A stretch of 64,000 bases of DNA from Akkermansia sp. (GTDB lineage Bacteria; Verrucomicrobiota; Verrucomicrobiia; Verrucomicrobiales; Akkermansiaceae): NCBI RefSeq assembly GCF_020860705.1, contig NZ_JAJBTT010000008.1, positions 1-64,000 on the forward strand, given 5' to 3'. This document shows, piece by piece, positions 30,018-38,708 of the stretch; within the stretch, counting starts at the first letter, position 1; every line of letters begins with the position of its first letter. The translations under genes were made by a program, and so were the position numbers. The notes beneath the pieces were generated by a model, which worked only from the letters and a program-made list of their open reading frames with translations, searched no databases and had not been told where the DNA came from.

Positions 30018-31664
30018 TTAATTCTCATCATCCATCGGGCGGTACTTCACGGCCAGCTTTTCCAACAGCTTCAGCGCGGCGGATGCCCGGCTGCGGAAGG
30101 ACCGGTAGTCCCTGGGATCGCAGTCGCTCCATGCCCGTTCTGACAACGCCAGCGCACGGGGCCACATCATGTATTCCACCAGCCCCATGTCGTACAGATA
30201 TTCCGTCCAGATATTGGCTTGGAGGCCGCGCACCCTGGCGGCCTCCTCCGGGGTCAGTTCCGGCAGTTCATACCCGTATACCTGTTGGAGCGGTATCAGT
30301 CCGCCGATGGCCTTCGGCTCCGTAGGCGCGGAGGACTGGTAGTAATCAAAGTAGAAATGGGAACAGGGGGACAGAATGACGGGATGCCCCTTTCTGGCCG
30401 CCGCCGCGGCAAAGTCATTGCCGCGCCATGCCATCACGAAAATGTGCTTGTCCGCTTCCAGCTCCCCGCCCTCATCCCAGACGATGGCATCATAACCGCC
30501 CTGCCGCACATAGTCCGCAATCTGCCGCAGGAAATCCCGGCTCAGGGCTTTGAGATCCGTCTCATTCAGTTCCTTCAGGCGGTTCCGGCAGTACTTGCAT
30601 TTTTTCCATGCTTCCGCAGATACTTCGTCGTGGCCCAGATGGATGGGGGAGCCCGGCGGGAACACGGCCTTCAGTTCATCCACCACGTCTTTCACGAACC
30701 GGAGGGTTTCCGGACGCCCCATACAGACGGCATCCCTGCCCTTTTTCCCTTCCACGGGAAAGTCCACTCCGTCACAGATCAGGTCCCCGTAGGCGTGCAT
30801 GGCCGCATAGGAATGACCGGGAAGGTCAATCTCCGGAACCACGGTCACCTGGCGGCTGCGGGCATAGGCAATGATTTCCTTCATCTGCTCCTGGGTGTAA
30901 AAACCGCCGTAGGTGGCCTCCGGGTCGTGTTCCTGAATGGCCAGCTTGACCTCCTGCCAGTTCCATTCCCCGTTGGCCAGCGGCACGCGCCAGGCGCTCA
31001 TGGACGTGAGGAGGGGGTATTTTTTAATTTCCATCCGCCAGCCGGGGCCGTCCGTCAGGTGCAGGTGAAGCCGGTTGAGCTTGAACAGGGACATGGCGTC
31101 AATCATACGCTTGACTTCCGCCATGGTGAAAAAGTGGCGGGAGACGTCCAGCATGATTCCCCGCCATTCAAAGCGGGGAACGTCCCGGAGGGAAAAGACG
31201 GGCACGGAGAAGCCTTCCCCAGTCCGGTTGGCATTCAACACCTGGACCATGCTCTGCCATGCGTAAAAGAGGCCCTGGGGGGCAGCCGCATTCAGATGCA
31301 GCACGCCCCGCCCTCCCTGCACGCCTTCCAGATGAGCCCCATATCCTTCTCCCGTTCCCGCGGGGATCCCTTCCAGGGAGCACACCACGTCCGCCGAATC
31401 CTTGTCCCGCGTCATGGAAAGCCCGGTCAGGGCACCCTGGGCGTTGAGCACATTCAAGAGGGCTTCCACTGCCGGAGCATCCTTTTCCGGGGCATAAACG
31501 GCCAGCCTCAACGGCAAGCGGACCAGGGAAGAAGCGTCCGACCTGCACCCGGAGGGCGCAGGCAGCAGCACGTCTTCCGCAGGAACGGCATGGCCCTTTT
31601 CCATCCCCAGGAAGGCGGCCATGGCCAGCACAGCCGTCCGCAGGTAAAACCGCCTTCCATTCAT
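30018..31664 (-). CDS. Beta-N-acetylhexosaminidase (GH20)
   Basis: FEWRGIMLDVSRHFFTMAEVKRMID, VVPEIDLPGHSYAAM, HLGHDEVS catalytic D-E. Confidence 0.9.
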   Translation of the reverse strand: MNGRRFYLRTAVLAMAAFLGMEKGHAVPAEDVLLPAPSGCRSDASSLVRLPLRLAVYAPEKDAPAVEALLNVLNAQGALTGLSMTRDKDSADVVCSLEGIPAGTGEGYGAHLEGVQGGRGVLHLNAAAPQGLFYAWQSMVQVLNANRTGEGFSVPVFSLRDVPRFEWRGIMLDVSRHFFTMAEVKRMIDAMSLFKLNRLHLHLTDGPGWRMEIKKYPLLTSMSAWRVPLANGEWNWQEVKLAIQEHDPEATYGGFYTQEQMKEIIAYARSRQVTVVPEIDLPGHSYAAMHAYGDLICDGVDFPVEGKKGRDAVCMGRPETLRFVKDVVDELKAVFPPGSPIHLGHDEVSAEAWKKCKYCRNRLKELNETDLKALSRDFLRQIADYVRQGGYDAIVWDEGGELEADKHIFVMAWRGNDFAAAAARKGHPVILSPCSHFYFDYYQSSAPTEPKAIGGLIPLQQVYGYELPELTPEEAARVRGLQANIWTEYLYDMGLVEYMMWPRALALSERAWSDCDPRDYRSFRSRASAALKLLEKLAVKYRPMDDEN

Positions 31665-31761
31665 CATTCCCGGAGTACGGGAACACCACGGCCGTTCTTT
31701 CATAGAAAGCCGGAAGGCTTGCGGCGCACCATGCGCGCTCCGGTACTTCCGGCCCCTATTA

Positions 31762-31799
31762 CAAAAACAAAAAAAGGCGCGGCCATGTTCAGCCGCGCC
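31762..31799 (-). terminator. Intrinsic terminator after ffh
   Basis: ggcgcggc/gccgcgcc stem followed by T-rich tract on minus. Confidence 0.75.
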
Positions 31800-31819
31800 C
31801 GGTATCAAATCCGTTCCGC

Positions 31820-33268
31820 CTACTTGCGGCCTCCGAAGAGACCGCCAAGGCCCCCGCCAAGGCCGCCAAGACCTTTCAGGCCTCCTAATCCGCCAAGGCC
31901 GCCGCCCATGCCGGGAAGGCCGGGCATCTTGCCCCCCTTCCCCTTCATGGAGGCCATCTGCTTCATCATGGCGCCCATCTTGCCCTTGCCGGACATCATC
32001 TTGCGCATCTCGGAAAAGTTCTTGATCAGCTTGTTCACCTCCATCAGGGGACGGCCACAGCCGACGGCGATGCGGCGGCGGCGGGACGGATTCAGCAGGT
32101 TGGGATTGCTTCGTTCCTTCGCCGTCATGGAGAGCACGATGGCTTCCATATGCTTCATCCTCCTGGGATCCAGCGCACCGTCCGGAAGCTGCTTCTTAAT
32201 CTTGCCGAATCCGGGCAGCAGGCCAAGCAGACCTTCCAGCGGCCCCAGGTTCTGCATCATCTTCATCTGGTCCAGGAAGTCGTTAAAGTCGAATTTGCCG
32301 GACATCATGCGGTCCATGGACTTGGCCGCCTGTTCCTCGTCAATGCGGGCGGCGGCATGCTCCACCAGCCCCACAATGTCCCCCATGCCCAGAATGCGGT
32401 CCGCCATGCGGCCGGGCACGAAGGGGCCGAACTGGTCCAGCTTTTCCCCCTCCCCGGAAAATTTGATGGGCTTGCCCGTCACGGAACGCATGGAGAGGGC
32501 CGCACCCCCGCGGGCGTCGCCGTCCAGCTTGGTAAGCACGATGCCCGTCACGTTCACGGCCTGGTCAAAGGTCTGGGCCACGTTCACGGCCTGCTGGCCC
32601 GTAGCAGCGTCCACGACGAGAAGGGTTTCCCGCGGAGAGAGGAAAGCGTGCAGGTGGCGCAGCTCGTCAATCAGGGCTTCATCCACTTCCTGCCTGCCCG
32701 CCGTGTCAAAGATCATGACGGTCCCGTTCTGGGTGCGGGACCATTCCAGGGCTTCGCGCGCCACGGCCACCACGTCCCGGCTGCCGGGCGCGGGCTTGTA
32801 CACGGGCACTTCTATCTGCTCCGCCAGGGTAGCCAGCTGGTCCACGGCGGCGGGGCGCACCAGGTCACAGGCCACCAGCAGGGGGCGCCGCCCTTCGTTT
32901 TTCAGGCGCAGGGCCAGCTTCGCGCTGGTGGTGGTCTTACCGGCGCCGTTCAGGCCCACCACCATGATTCTGGCGGGGTCCGTCAGGTCCAGCCCCACGG
33001 CGTCGCCGCCCAGCAGGGAAGCGATTTCATCACGGAAGATTTTGACGATCTGTTCCCCAGGCTTGATGGATTTAAGCACTTCCTGCCCCATGGCCCGTTC
33101 CTTCACGCGGCCGATGAAATCCCTGGCCACGCCGAACTCCACGTCTGCTTCCAGCAACGCCATCCGGATGTCGCGCAGGGCGTCCGCAATGTTCTTTTCA
33201 GAAATCTTGCCCAGGCCGCGCAGCCGCCGGAACGTGTTATCCAGTTTATCTGCTAAAAGTGAAAACAT
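31820..33268 (-). CDS. ffh: Signal recognition particle protein Ffh
   Basis: GLNGAGKTTTSAKLA, DTAGRQEVDEAL, TKLDGDARGGAALS, and M-domain; Gly-rich C-terminus. Confidence 0.96.
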   Translation of the reverse strand: MFSLLADKLDNTFRRLRGLGKISEKNIADALRDIRMALLEADVEFGVARDFIGRVKERAMGQEVLKSIKPGEQIVKIFRDEIASLLGGDAVGLDLTDPARIMVVGLNGAGKTTTSAKLALRLKNEGRRPLLVACDLVRPAAVDQLATLAEQIEVPVYKPAPGSRDVVAVAREALEWSRTQNGTVMIFDTAGRQEVDEALIDELRHLHAFLSPRETLLVVDAATGQQAVNVAQTFDQAVNVTGIVLTKLDGDARGGAALSMRSVTGKPIKFSGEGEKLDQFGPFVPGRMADRILGMGDIVGLVEHAAARIDEEQAAKSMDRMMSGKFDFNDFLDQMKMMQNLGPLEGLLGLLPGFGKIKKQLPDGALDPRRMKHMEAIVLSMTAKERSNPNLLNPSRRRRIAVGCGRPLMEVNKLIKNFSEMRKMMSGKGKMGAMMKQMASMKGKGGKMPGLPGMGGGLGGLGGLKGLGGLGGGLGGLFGGRK

Positions 33269-33379
33269 AATCGTATGGTGCGCCAGACTGTGCCACAATT
33301 CCCCGCCCCCGTCAACAAGTGCGCCCTGCATGGGACATGATGCTTGACTTGCCGGGGGCTTCCCCCCATCTTTTCCCGC

Positions 33380-34315
33380 ATGGCACCCTTTGACCTGAAA
33401 GAGGAAATTTTACGCCTGAAAAAAGAACGCAACGCCATCATCCTGGCGCACAGCTACCAGACGGGGGACATCCAGGACATGGCCGACTACGTAGGCGATT
33501 CCCTGGGGCTGGCCTACAAGGCGCAGAACACGGACTGCGACGTGATCGCCTTCTGCGGCGTCCATTTCATGGCGGAGACCGCCAAGATCCTCAATCCGGA
33601 CAAAACCGTCATCCTGCCGGACGCGGACGCAGGCTGCTCCCTGGAAGCCTCCTGCGACGCCGGGGAACTGGAAGCCTTCCTGAAAACAAACTCACACAAG
33701 AATTATTATGTGGTGGCGTATGTGAACTGCTCCATCGGCGTGAAGGCGCTGGCGGACGTGATCGTCACCTCCGGGAATGCCGTGAAGATCGTCTCCCAGG
33801 CTCCGGAGGACCGCCCCATCCTGTTCGTGCCGGACCAGAACCTGGGCGCCTGGGTGGGCCGCCAGCTGGGCCGCCCCATGGAATTGTGGAACGGAGCGTG
33901 CCACGTGCACATGGAATTCACGCGGGACCAGATTCTGGCCCTGAAGGAGCAGCACCCCGGCGCACTGGTGGTGGCCCATCCGGAATGCACGGAAGCCGTG
34001 CGCCTGCTGGCGGACCACATCTGCTCCACGGAGAAGATGATCCCCTACTGCACGGAAGGCCCGGCTTCCTCCTTCATCATCGTTACGGAATCCGGCATCC
34101 TGCACCGCCTGCGCAAGCTGGTGCCGGGCAAGGAGTTCATTCCGGCACCCACGGAGCAGTGCTCCTGCAGCACGTGCCCGTACATGAAGATGAACACCCT
34201 GGAAAAACTGTACCTGGCCCTGCGGGACCTTTCCCCCGCCGTGGAACTGCCGGAAGACCTGCGCCGGAGGGCGGAAGCCCCGCTGCTGCGCATGCTGGAG
34301 CAGTCCAAATCCTGA
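33380..34315 (+). CDS. nadA: Quinolinate synthase
   Basis: ILAHSYQTGDIQDMADYVGDSLGLA, CGVHFMAETAKIL, VHPEC-like VAHPECTEAV, CSCSTCPYMKMN. Confidence 0.96.
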   Translation: MAPFDLKEEILRLKKERNAIILAHSYQTGDIQDMADYVGDSLGLAYKAQNTDCDVIAFCGVHFMAETAKILNPDKTVILPDADAGCSLEASCDAGELEAFLKTNSHKNYYVVAYVNCSIGVKALADVIVTSGNAVKIVSQAPEDRPILFVPDQNLGAWVGRQLGRPMELWNGACHVHMEFTRDQILALKEQHPGALVVAHPECTEAVRLLADHICSTEKMIPYCTEGPASSFIIVTESGILHRLRKLVPGKEFIPAPTEQCSCSTCPYMKMNTLEKLYLALRDLSPAVELPEDLRRRAEAPLLRMLEQSKS

Positions 34316-34346
34316 CCTGAAATCCTGATCCGTTTCCCCCCCGCCC

Positions 34347-35345
34347 ATGATACGCCTTTCCGACCACATCGCGGCCACCGGAGGCTGGCTTTCCCTGGAA
34401 GCCTTCATGCAGCTGGCCCTGCACCACCCGCAGGAGGGGTATTATTCCACCGCCATTGAAAACATCGGAAGCCGCGGGGACTTTTCCACCACGCCCACGC
34501 TCTCCCCCATTCTGGCGAAAGCCGTGGTCGCCCGCTGGAAGGAGGCCTGCGCCCGCTGCGGCAAGCGGCTGCCCCTGCTGGAGATAGGAGCCGGCTCCGG
34601 AGCGCTGGCGGTCAAGGTCTTGGAACAACTGGGATTCTGGAACCGCCTGAACACGGACTACGTGATCGTGGAATCCTCCCCCAGACTGAGGGAATTCCAG
34701 CACCTGCTGCTGGGAAGCCAGGCCAAAATTTATTCCACCATGGAGAAGGCGCTGAAGCACTGCGGCGGCAAGGCCTTCATCTTTTCCAACGAGCTGGTGG
34801 ACGCCTTCCCCGCCCGCGTGTTCGAGTACACGGAACAGGGCTGGCAGGAAGTGGGGCTGACCGTGAAGGACGGAGCCATCCGGGAGGAACTGTGCCCCAT
34901 CCATCAACAGCCGCTCTTTTCCCATATGCTGGAATACGATTCCCAGCCGGGCCAGCGTGTGGAGATTCATGACTCCTACGCCCGCTGGTTCACCGGATGG
35001 CTGCCCCTCTGGAACAAGGGCGTCATGACGGTCATCGACTACGGGGACGAAATGGAACGCCTGTATTACCGCCGCCCCAAAGGATCCCTGCGCGGCTATA
35101 AAAGCCACCAGGTGCTGACCGGGGAGGAACTGTACCAATACCCGGGCCTGACGGACCTGACGTGCGACGTCAATTTCACGGACCTGCTGGAGCTTTCCCG
35201 CAACTGCCTGGGGGATACAGTCACCCTGATGACCCAGCGGGACTACCTGCTCCCTTATGCGGAGAACACGCCGCAGGACGCCTTCCTGACGGATGAACAC
35301 GGCGCAGGCGGCCATTTCCATGTGCTGATTCAGGAACGGCTGTAA
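34347..35345 (+). CDS. SAM-dependent methyltransferase, MidA/NDUFAF7 (DUF185) family
   Basis: GYYST..NIGSRGDFSTTPTLSPI, LEIGAGSGALAVKVL, FSNELVDAFPARVFE. Confidence 0.85.
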   Translation: MIRLSDHIAATGGWLSLEAFMQLALHHPQEGYYSTAIENIGSRGDFSTTPTLSPILAKAVVARWKEACARCGKRLPLLEIGAGSGALAVKVLEQLGFWNRLNTDYVIVESSPRLREFQHLLLGSQAKIYSTMEKALKHCGGKAFIFSNELVDAFPARVFEYTEQGWQEVGLTVKDGAIREELCPIHQQPLFSHMLEYDSQPGQRVEIHDSYARWFTGWLPLWNKGVMTVIDYGDEMERLYYRRPKGSLRGYKSHQVLTGEELYQYPGLTDLTCDVNFTDLLELSRNCLGDTVTLMTQRDYLLPYAENTPQDAFLTDEHGAGGHFHVLIQERL

Positions 35346-35397
35346 TATTCTCCATTCCTTTCCCGGATTTGCATCGCTAAACTTCCTGCTTGCCCCT

Positions 35398-35646
35398 ATG
35401 TTCGATCTTTCCGATCTTTTGAAAGATATTTTATCCTCATTGATTGGCCCTCCCTGGAGCGGCAGGGATGACGAACAATCCCGGAGGTGTCAATGGACGG
35501 GCATCATTCTCCTGTCAATGGTCATGGGATCCCTGCTGCTATGGCTACATATGGACAGCGTGGCGGCTCTTGTTCCCGGCATGGTCTTTGCCCTCTGGCT
35601 GATCGCTTATATTATTGTCCAATCCCTCCGGAATCATGACCATTAA
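35398..35646 (+). CDS. Small two-TM membrane protein (paralog of 37375..37630)
   Basis: MFDLSDLLKDILS... shared start and TM layout with the second copy. Confidence 0.55.
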   Translation: MFDLSDLLKDILSSLIGPPWSGRDDEQSRRCQWTGIILLSMVMGSLLLWLHMDSVAALVPGMVFALWLIAYIIVQSLRNHDH

Positions 35647-35685
35647 ATAAAATTGCCGTGGCTGTGCCTAGGGGAAATTTAGATA

Positions 35686-35705
35686 CGAAGGCCGGGAGGC
35701 CTCCG
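35686..35705. repeat. REP-like palindrome CGAAGGCC-GGGA-GGCCTCCG
   Basis: Inverted-orientation copy with one mismatch. Confidence 0.65.
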
Positions 35706-35821
35706 TTCCCAGGCAACCGCTTCTCATGCATGCCGATGGAATTGTCCCTTCCCCAGTTTCCCATCACGGCCCAGCTTCTAGTCAACTATAATGTGATAAA
35801 ATAAAGTTAACATGTTTATTT

Positions 35822-36832
35822 TTATATTATTAGATCATAAATATTTGAGTTTTTTTCTTCTTCTATCTTCTCCAGAACTCTCCTTGCCACGCCATTCAAA
35901 TGAATAATCAGTGTCCGGCTACATGCTATCACGGCACACTTCCCGCTCTTGCCTCCTGCTATCAACCGATCATATTTCTCCCTGAGAACCTTGTTGCTTC
36001 TTACTGCGCTTACTGTTCCCATGTAAAGGATGCTCCTCAACTCTTTTCTTCCACCTTGTATTCTGCCTGCCCCCTTCATGTTTCCACTCTCCCGGACATA
36101 GGGGGCCACTCCCAATAGAGAGGCCGCCTCCTTCCGGTTGAGCCGTCCTGGTTCGGGCATCCTGCTGAGCAGGGCCATCGCGCTGCGCTTTCCTATTCCT
36201 GACACCTCCTGATAGGCCTGATACTTCCAGCTGCTTTCTTTGTTGCACTCAATAAGTTGCTCCATCTTCTCCTGGATTCTGACTATCTTCTTCTCTTCCT
36301 GTTTCAACAAGCTTTCCAGCTGCTTTTTCAAAAAGCTCTCGTTGATGGCTGCCAGTTGATTTTTTAACTGCGTTCTCCTTTTTATACAGAACCCAAGCAC
36401 GCTTTCATATTCCCTGAGCAGGAGAATGCACTTGTCAGGGATGGAGTCTGCCTGGAGTTTTCTGTCTTGTCCCATCCTGGAGAGGACCAGGGCGTCCAAA
36501 CGGTCTGTTTTGGCCTGGATGCCTTCACTGCGGGCGAAGTTTCTTACCCGTAGTGGATTGAGACAGCTTTGGGCGATATCATGTTGTCTGAAGAAGGGAA
36601 CGAGCCTTCGGCTCAAATATCCGGTGGATTCATAGAGGGCGTGTACGGGAGCGTGTTGTCGTTTAAAAAGGGTTAATAGTCCATGATGCCCGTTGGGGTC
36701 GTTGGTGAAGCGGTAGTGACGGCGTAGCAGGCAGACGTCCAGGAAATCCTTGGAGATGTCGATGCCGGCGTAGATGGGTTGAGGAGACTGATTCCCCACT
36801 TCACGGTTGATGTTGTGCTGGTATGTGTTCAT
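35822..36832 (-). CDS. IS110-family transposase
   Basis: YAGIDISKDFLDVCLL, KTDRLDALVLSRM (DEDD domain), C-terminal EAASLLGVAPYVRESG..GGRKELRSILYMG. Confidence 0.93.
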   Translation of the reverse strand: MNTYQHNINREVGNQSPQPIYAGIDISKDFLDVCLLRRHYRFTNDPNGHHGLLTLFKRQHAPVHALYESTGYLSRRLVPFFRQHDIAQSCLNPLRVRNFARSEGIQAKTDRLDALVLSRMGQDRKLQADSIPDKCILLLREYESVLGFCIKRRTQLKNQLAAINESFLKKQLESLLKQEEKKIVRIQEKMEQLIECNKESSWKYQAYQEVSGIGKRSAMALLSRMPEPGRLNRKEAASLLGVAPYVRESGNMKGAGRIQGGRKELRSILYMGTVSAVRSNKVLREKYDRLIAGGKSGKCAVIACSRTLIIHLNGVARRVLEKIEEEKNSNIYDLII

Positions 36833-36854
36833 GATGATCTCTGCCTCAAATACG

Positions 36855-37075
36855 GACTCGTTTCAGGAAACGGCCCCTGTAACTATTCGAGCTATGGAAT
36901 GACCGGATCCCGGAATGGGGCTTGAAGCGGTACCAACTAGCAAGAGTTCACGGTAAGGAAGTGAACAGGGAACAAGACGTACTCGCTTCAAGCCAGTCAT
37001 GAGGGATGGTACCATCCCTCATGACTGCTCCGACTCGGAAAGAATATTACCCCCGAGACGATGAGAAGGTTAGCT
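36855..37075 (-). ncRNA. Candidate IS110 bridge RNA
   Basis: Structured noncoding region 5' of the transposase: stem ggcttgaagcg (36919-36929)/cgcttcaagcc (36984-36994) enclosing an internal loop and inner hairpin gttcac/gtgaac; loop holds gggaacaag (36968-36976) identical to flank 37090-37098; adjacent 34-bp perfect palindrome 36994-37027. Confidence 0.5.
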
Positions 37076-37093
37076 TATTTTATTATTTGGGGA

Positions 37094-37115
37094 ACAAGGG
37101 CCTCCCGGCCCTTGT
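37094..37115. repeat. REP-like palindrome ACAAGGGCC-TCCC-GGCCCTTGT
   Basis: Perfect 9-bp arms, abuts the IS110 end. Confidence 0.75.
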
Positions 37116-37170
37116 AATTTAGTCCATACATCCTATCTTCCTGTGATAACTCCCATTCATCAAAGCCATA

Positions 37171-37190
37171 CGAAGGCCGGGAGGCCTTCG
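37171..37190. repeat. REP-like palindrome CGAAGGCC-GGGA-GGCCTTCG
   Basis: Perfect 8-bp arms, inverted orientation. Confidence 0.75.
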
Positions 37191-37268
37191 TTCCCAAGCG
37201 ATCGCTTCTCATGCATGCCATTGGAATTGTTCCTTCCCCGGTGTCTCATCATAGCCACACTTCCGGGA

Positions 37269-37290
37269 ACAAGGGCCTCCCGGCCCTTGT
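37269..37290. repeat. REP-like palindrome ACAAGGGCC-TCCC-GGCCCTTGT
   Basis: Perfect 9-bp arms; uninterrupted copy of the IS110 target. Confidence 0.75.
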
Positions 37291-37374
37291 AAATAAAGTT
37301 AGTCCATCACATCGCGGCCTTCCGGCAACAAAGCCCATCCACCAACTTCCTCCTTCCAACTCCTTTCACAAAAC

Positions 37375-37630
37375 CATGTTTGACTTTCTTTCCTTCCTGC
37401 TGGATACTCCGTCCCTTTGTGCGGAGTTTTCCCCGCGCGCCAGGCATGACGGGGAATCCCCGTACTGGCGTTTCATTGGCCTCCTTCTTCTGGGTGCGGA
37501 CCTGGCCGTGCTGTTGTTAGGAGACATCACGGAAAGCATGCCGGCTCTTTTAGCCACTATTGCCCTCAGCCTCTGGCTGGTCGCGCACCTTGTCATCCGT
37601 TCCTCCCGGCACAGGGATCACCGCGGATAA
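37375..37630 (+). CDS. Small two-TM membrane protein (paralog of 35398..35646)
   Basis: MFDFLSFLLDTPSLC...; start internal to the supplied ORF. Confidence 0.5.
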
Positions 37631-37910
37631 AGCATCCTCCCTCCTTCCCCAAAGCACCCTTCACGCCAACATTGCAGGGAAACCGAGTCTACACTCTGTT
37701 TTCCCTTTCAGGGTAGTAAAAACATGATGCATTCATTCTCAAAGCATCCTGTATTTCCTCCCATGGGCCTGTCATAAAATTTCCTCCTTTTTGAACGCAA
37801 TCCCCTGACCGGGACTCTAACCTGCATCAGTAACAAACCGGGCGGCGGGAGGTAGAGAGACCGCCACCCAACAAGGGGAGTTCTGAGTTTCATAGGTAAT
37901 ATAGTTGGAT

Positions 37911-37946
37911 AAAAAAACCCGCACGGGGGAGACCTCGTGCGGGTTT
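37911..37946. terminator. Strong hairpin, terminator-like (T7 tract on minus side, weaker on plus)
   Basis: aacccgcacg-ggggagacct-cgtgcgggtt with 10-bp perfect stem. Confidence 0.6.
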
Positions 37947-38077
37947 ATTCATCCCTCTCCGAACGGTTTGAAAGACCAGTCGGAACGAGGCCGTAGAAAA
38001 TCATGATTGAACCAAATTAAGGCTTGAGAGTTGAAGGCATCTCGTTAATCTGGCTTCAACAAGAATCATCTGTTATC

Positions 38078-38659
38078 ATGGTCACCACAAACGAATCGAA
38101 TATTTACGAAACCGGAATACTGGACACCAATGCGGAAGGCAATTTTGTCTATACCACCCTGGATGCCGCTATCAACTGGATTCGTAAAAATTCCCTCTGG
38201 CCCATGCCGATGGGGCTTTCCTGCTGCGCCATCGAGTTCATGGCCGTGGCCTGCTCCCGGTACGACCTTTCCCGCTTCGGTTCGGAAGTGACGCGCTTTT
38301 CCCCGCGCCAGGCGGACGTGATGATCGTGGCCGGCACCGTCACCTATAAAATGGCCCTGGCCGTCCGGCGCATCTGGGACCAGATGCCGGAACCCAAGTG
38401 GTGCATCGCCATGGGCGCCTGCGCCTCCACCGGCGGCATGTTCCGCTCCTATTCCGTGCTTCAGGGCGTGGACAAGATTTTGCCCGTGGACGTTTACATT
38501 TCCGGCTGCCCTCCCCGCCCGGAAGCCATTCTGGAAGGCCTGCTCACCCTGCGCAAGAAGCTGGACACCCAGCAGCCCGCACGCACCTTCTTCAAGAAGG
38601 AGGAACCGCGCGAAGCCAACGCCCCCGTGCCGGTCGATACGGAAATGTCCCTCGAATAA
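38078..38659 (+). CDS. nuoB: NADH-quinone oxidoreductase subunit B
   Basis: [45 protein letters not shown]. Confidence 0.94.
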   Translation: MVTTNESNIYETGILDTNAEGNFVYTTLDAAINWIRKNSLWPMPMGLSCCAIEFMAVACSRYDLSRFGSEVTRFSPRQADVMIVAGTVTYKMALAVRRIWDQMPEPKWCIAMGACASTGGMFRSYSVLQGVDKILPVDVYISGCPPRPEAILEGLLTLRKKLDTQQPARTFFKKEEPREANAPVPVDTEMSLE

Positions 38660-38708
38660 TATTCCCGACCGTTTTCACCCACGTTCCACCTTTTACCATT
38701 CTTTTTTC

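Larger units (their letters stand above)
35779..37088 (-). mobile_element. IS110-family insertion sequence (approximate ends)
   Basis: Ends inferred by aligning flanks 35682-35778 and 37090 onward to the uninterrupted duplicate at 37167-37290; contains IS110 transposase; ends uncertain by several nt. Confidence 0.75.

Noticed and set aside
30219-33347. 1042-aa plus-strand ORF
   Set aside because: Antisense to GH20 and ffh; no recognisable domain.
35789-37085. Imperfect inverted repeat gataaaataaagttaac / gttagcttattttatta as IS terminal inverted repeats
   Set aside because: AT-rich and gapped; IS110 elements usually lack true terminal inverted repeats. Kept only as a weak end hint.
37780-37900. 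Possible tRNA or riboswitch upstream of nuoB
   Set aside because: No cloverleaf or conserved TPsiC-like sequence found by eye; no tRNA or rRNA gene was recognised anywhere in the window.
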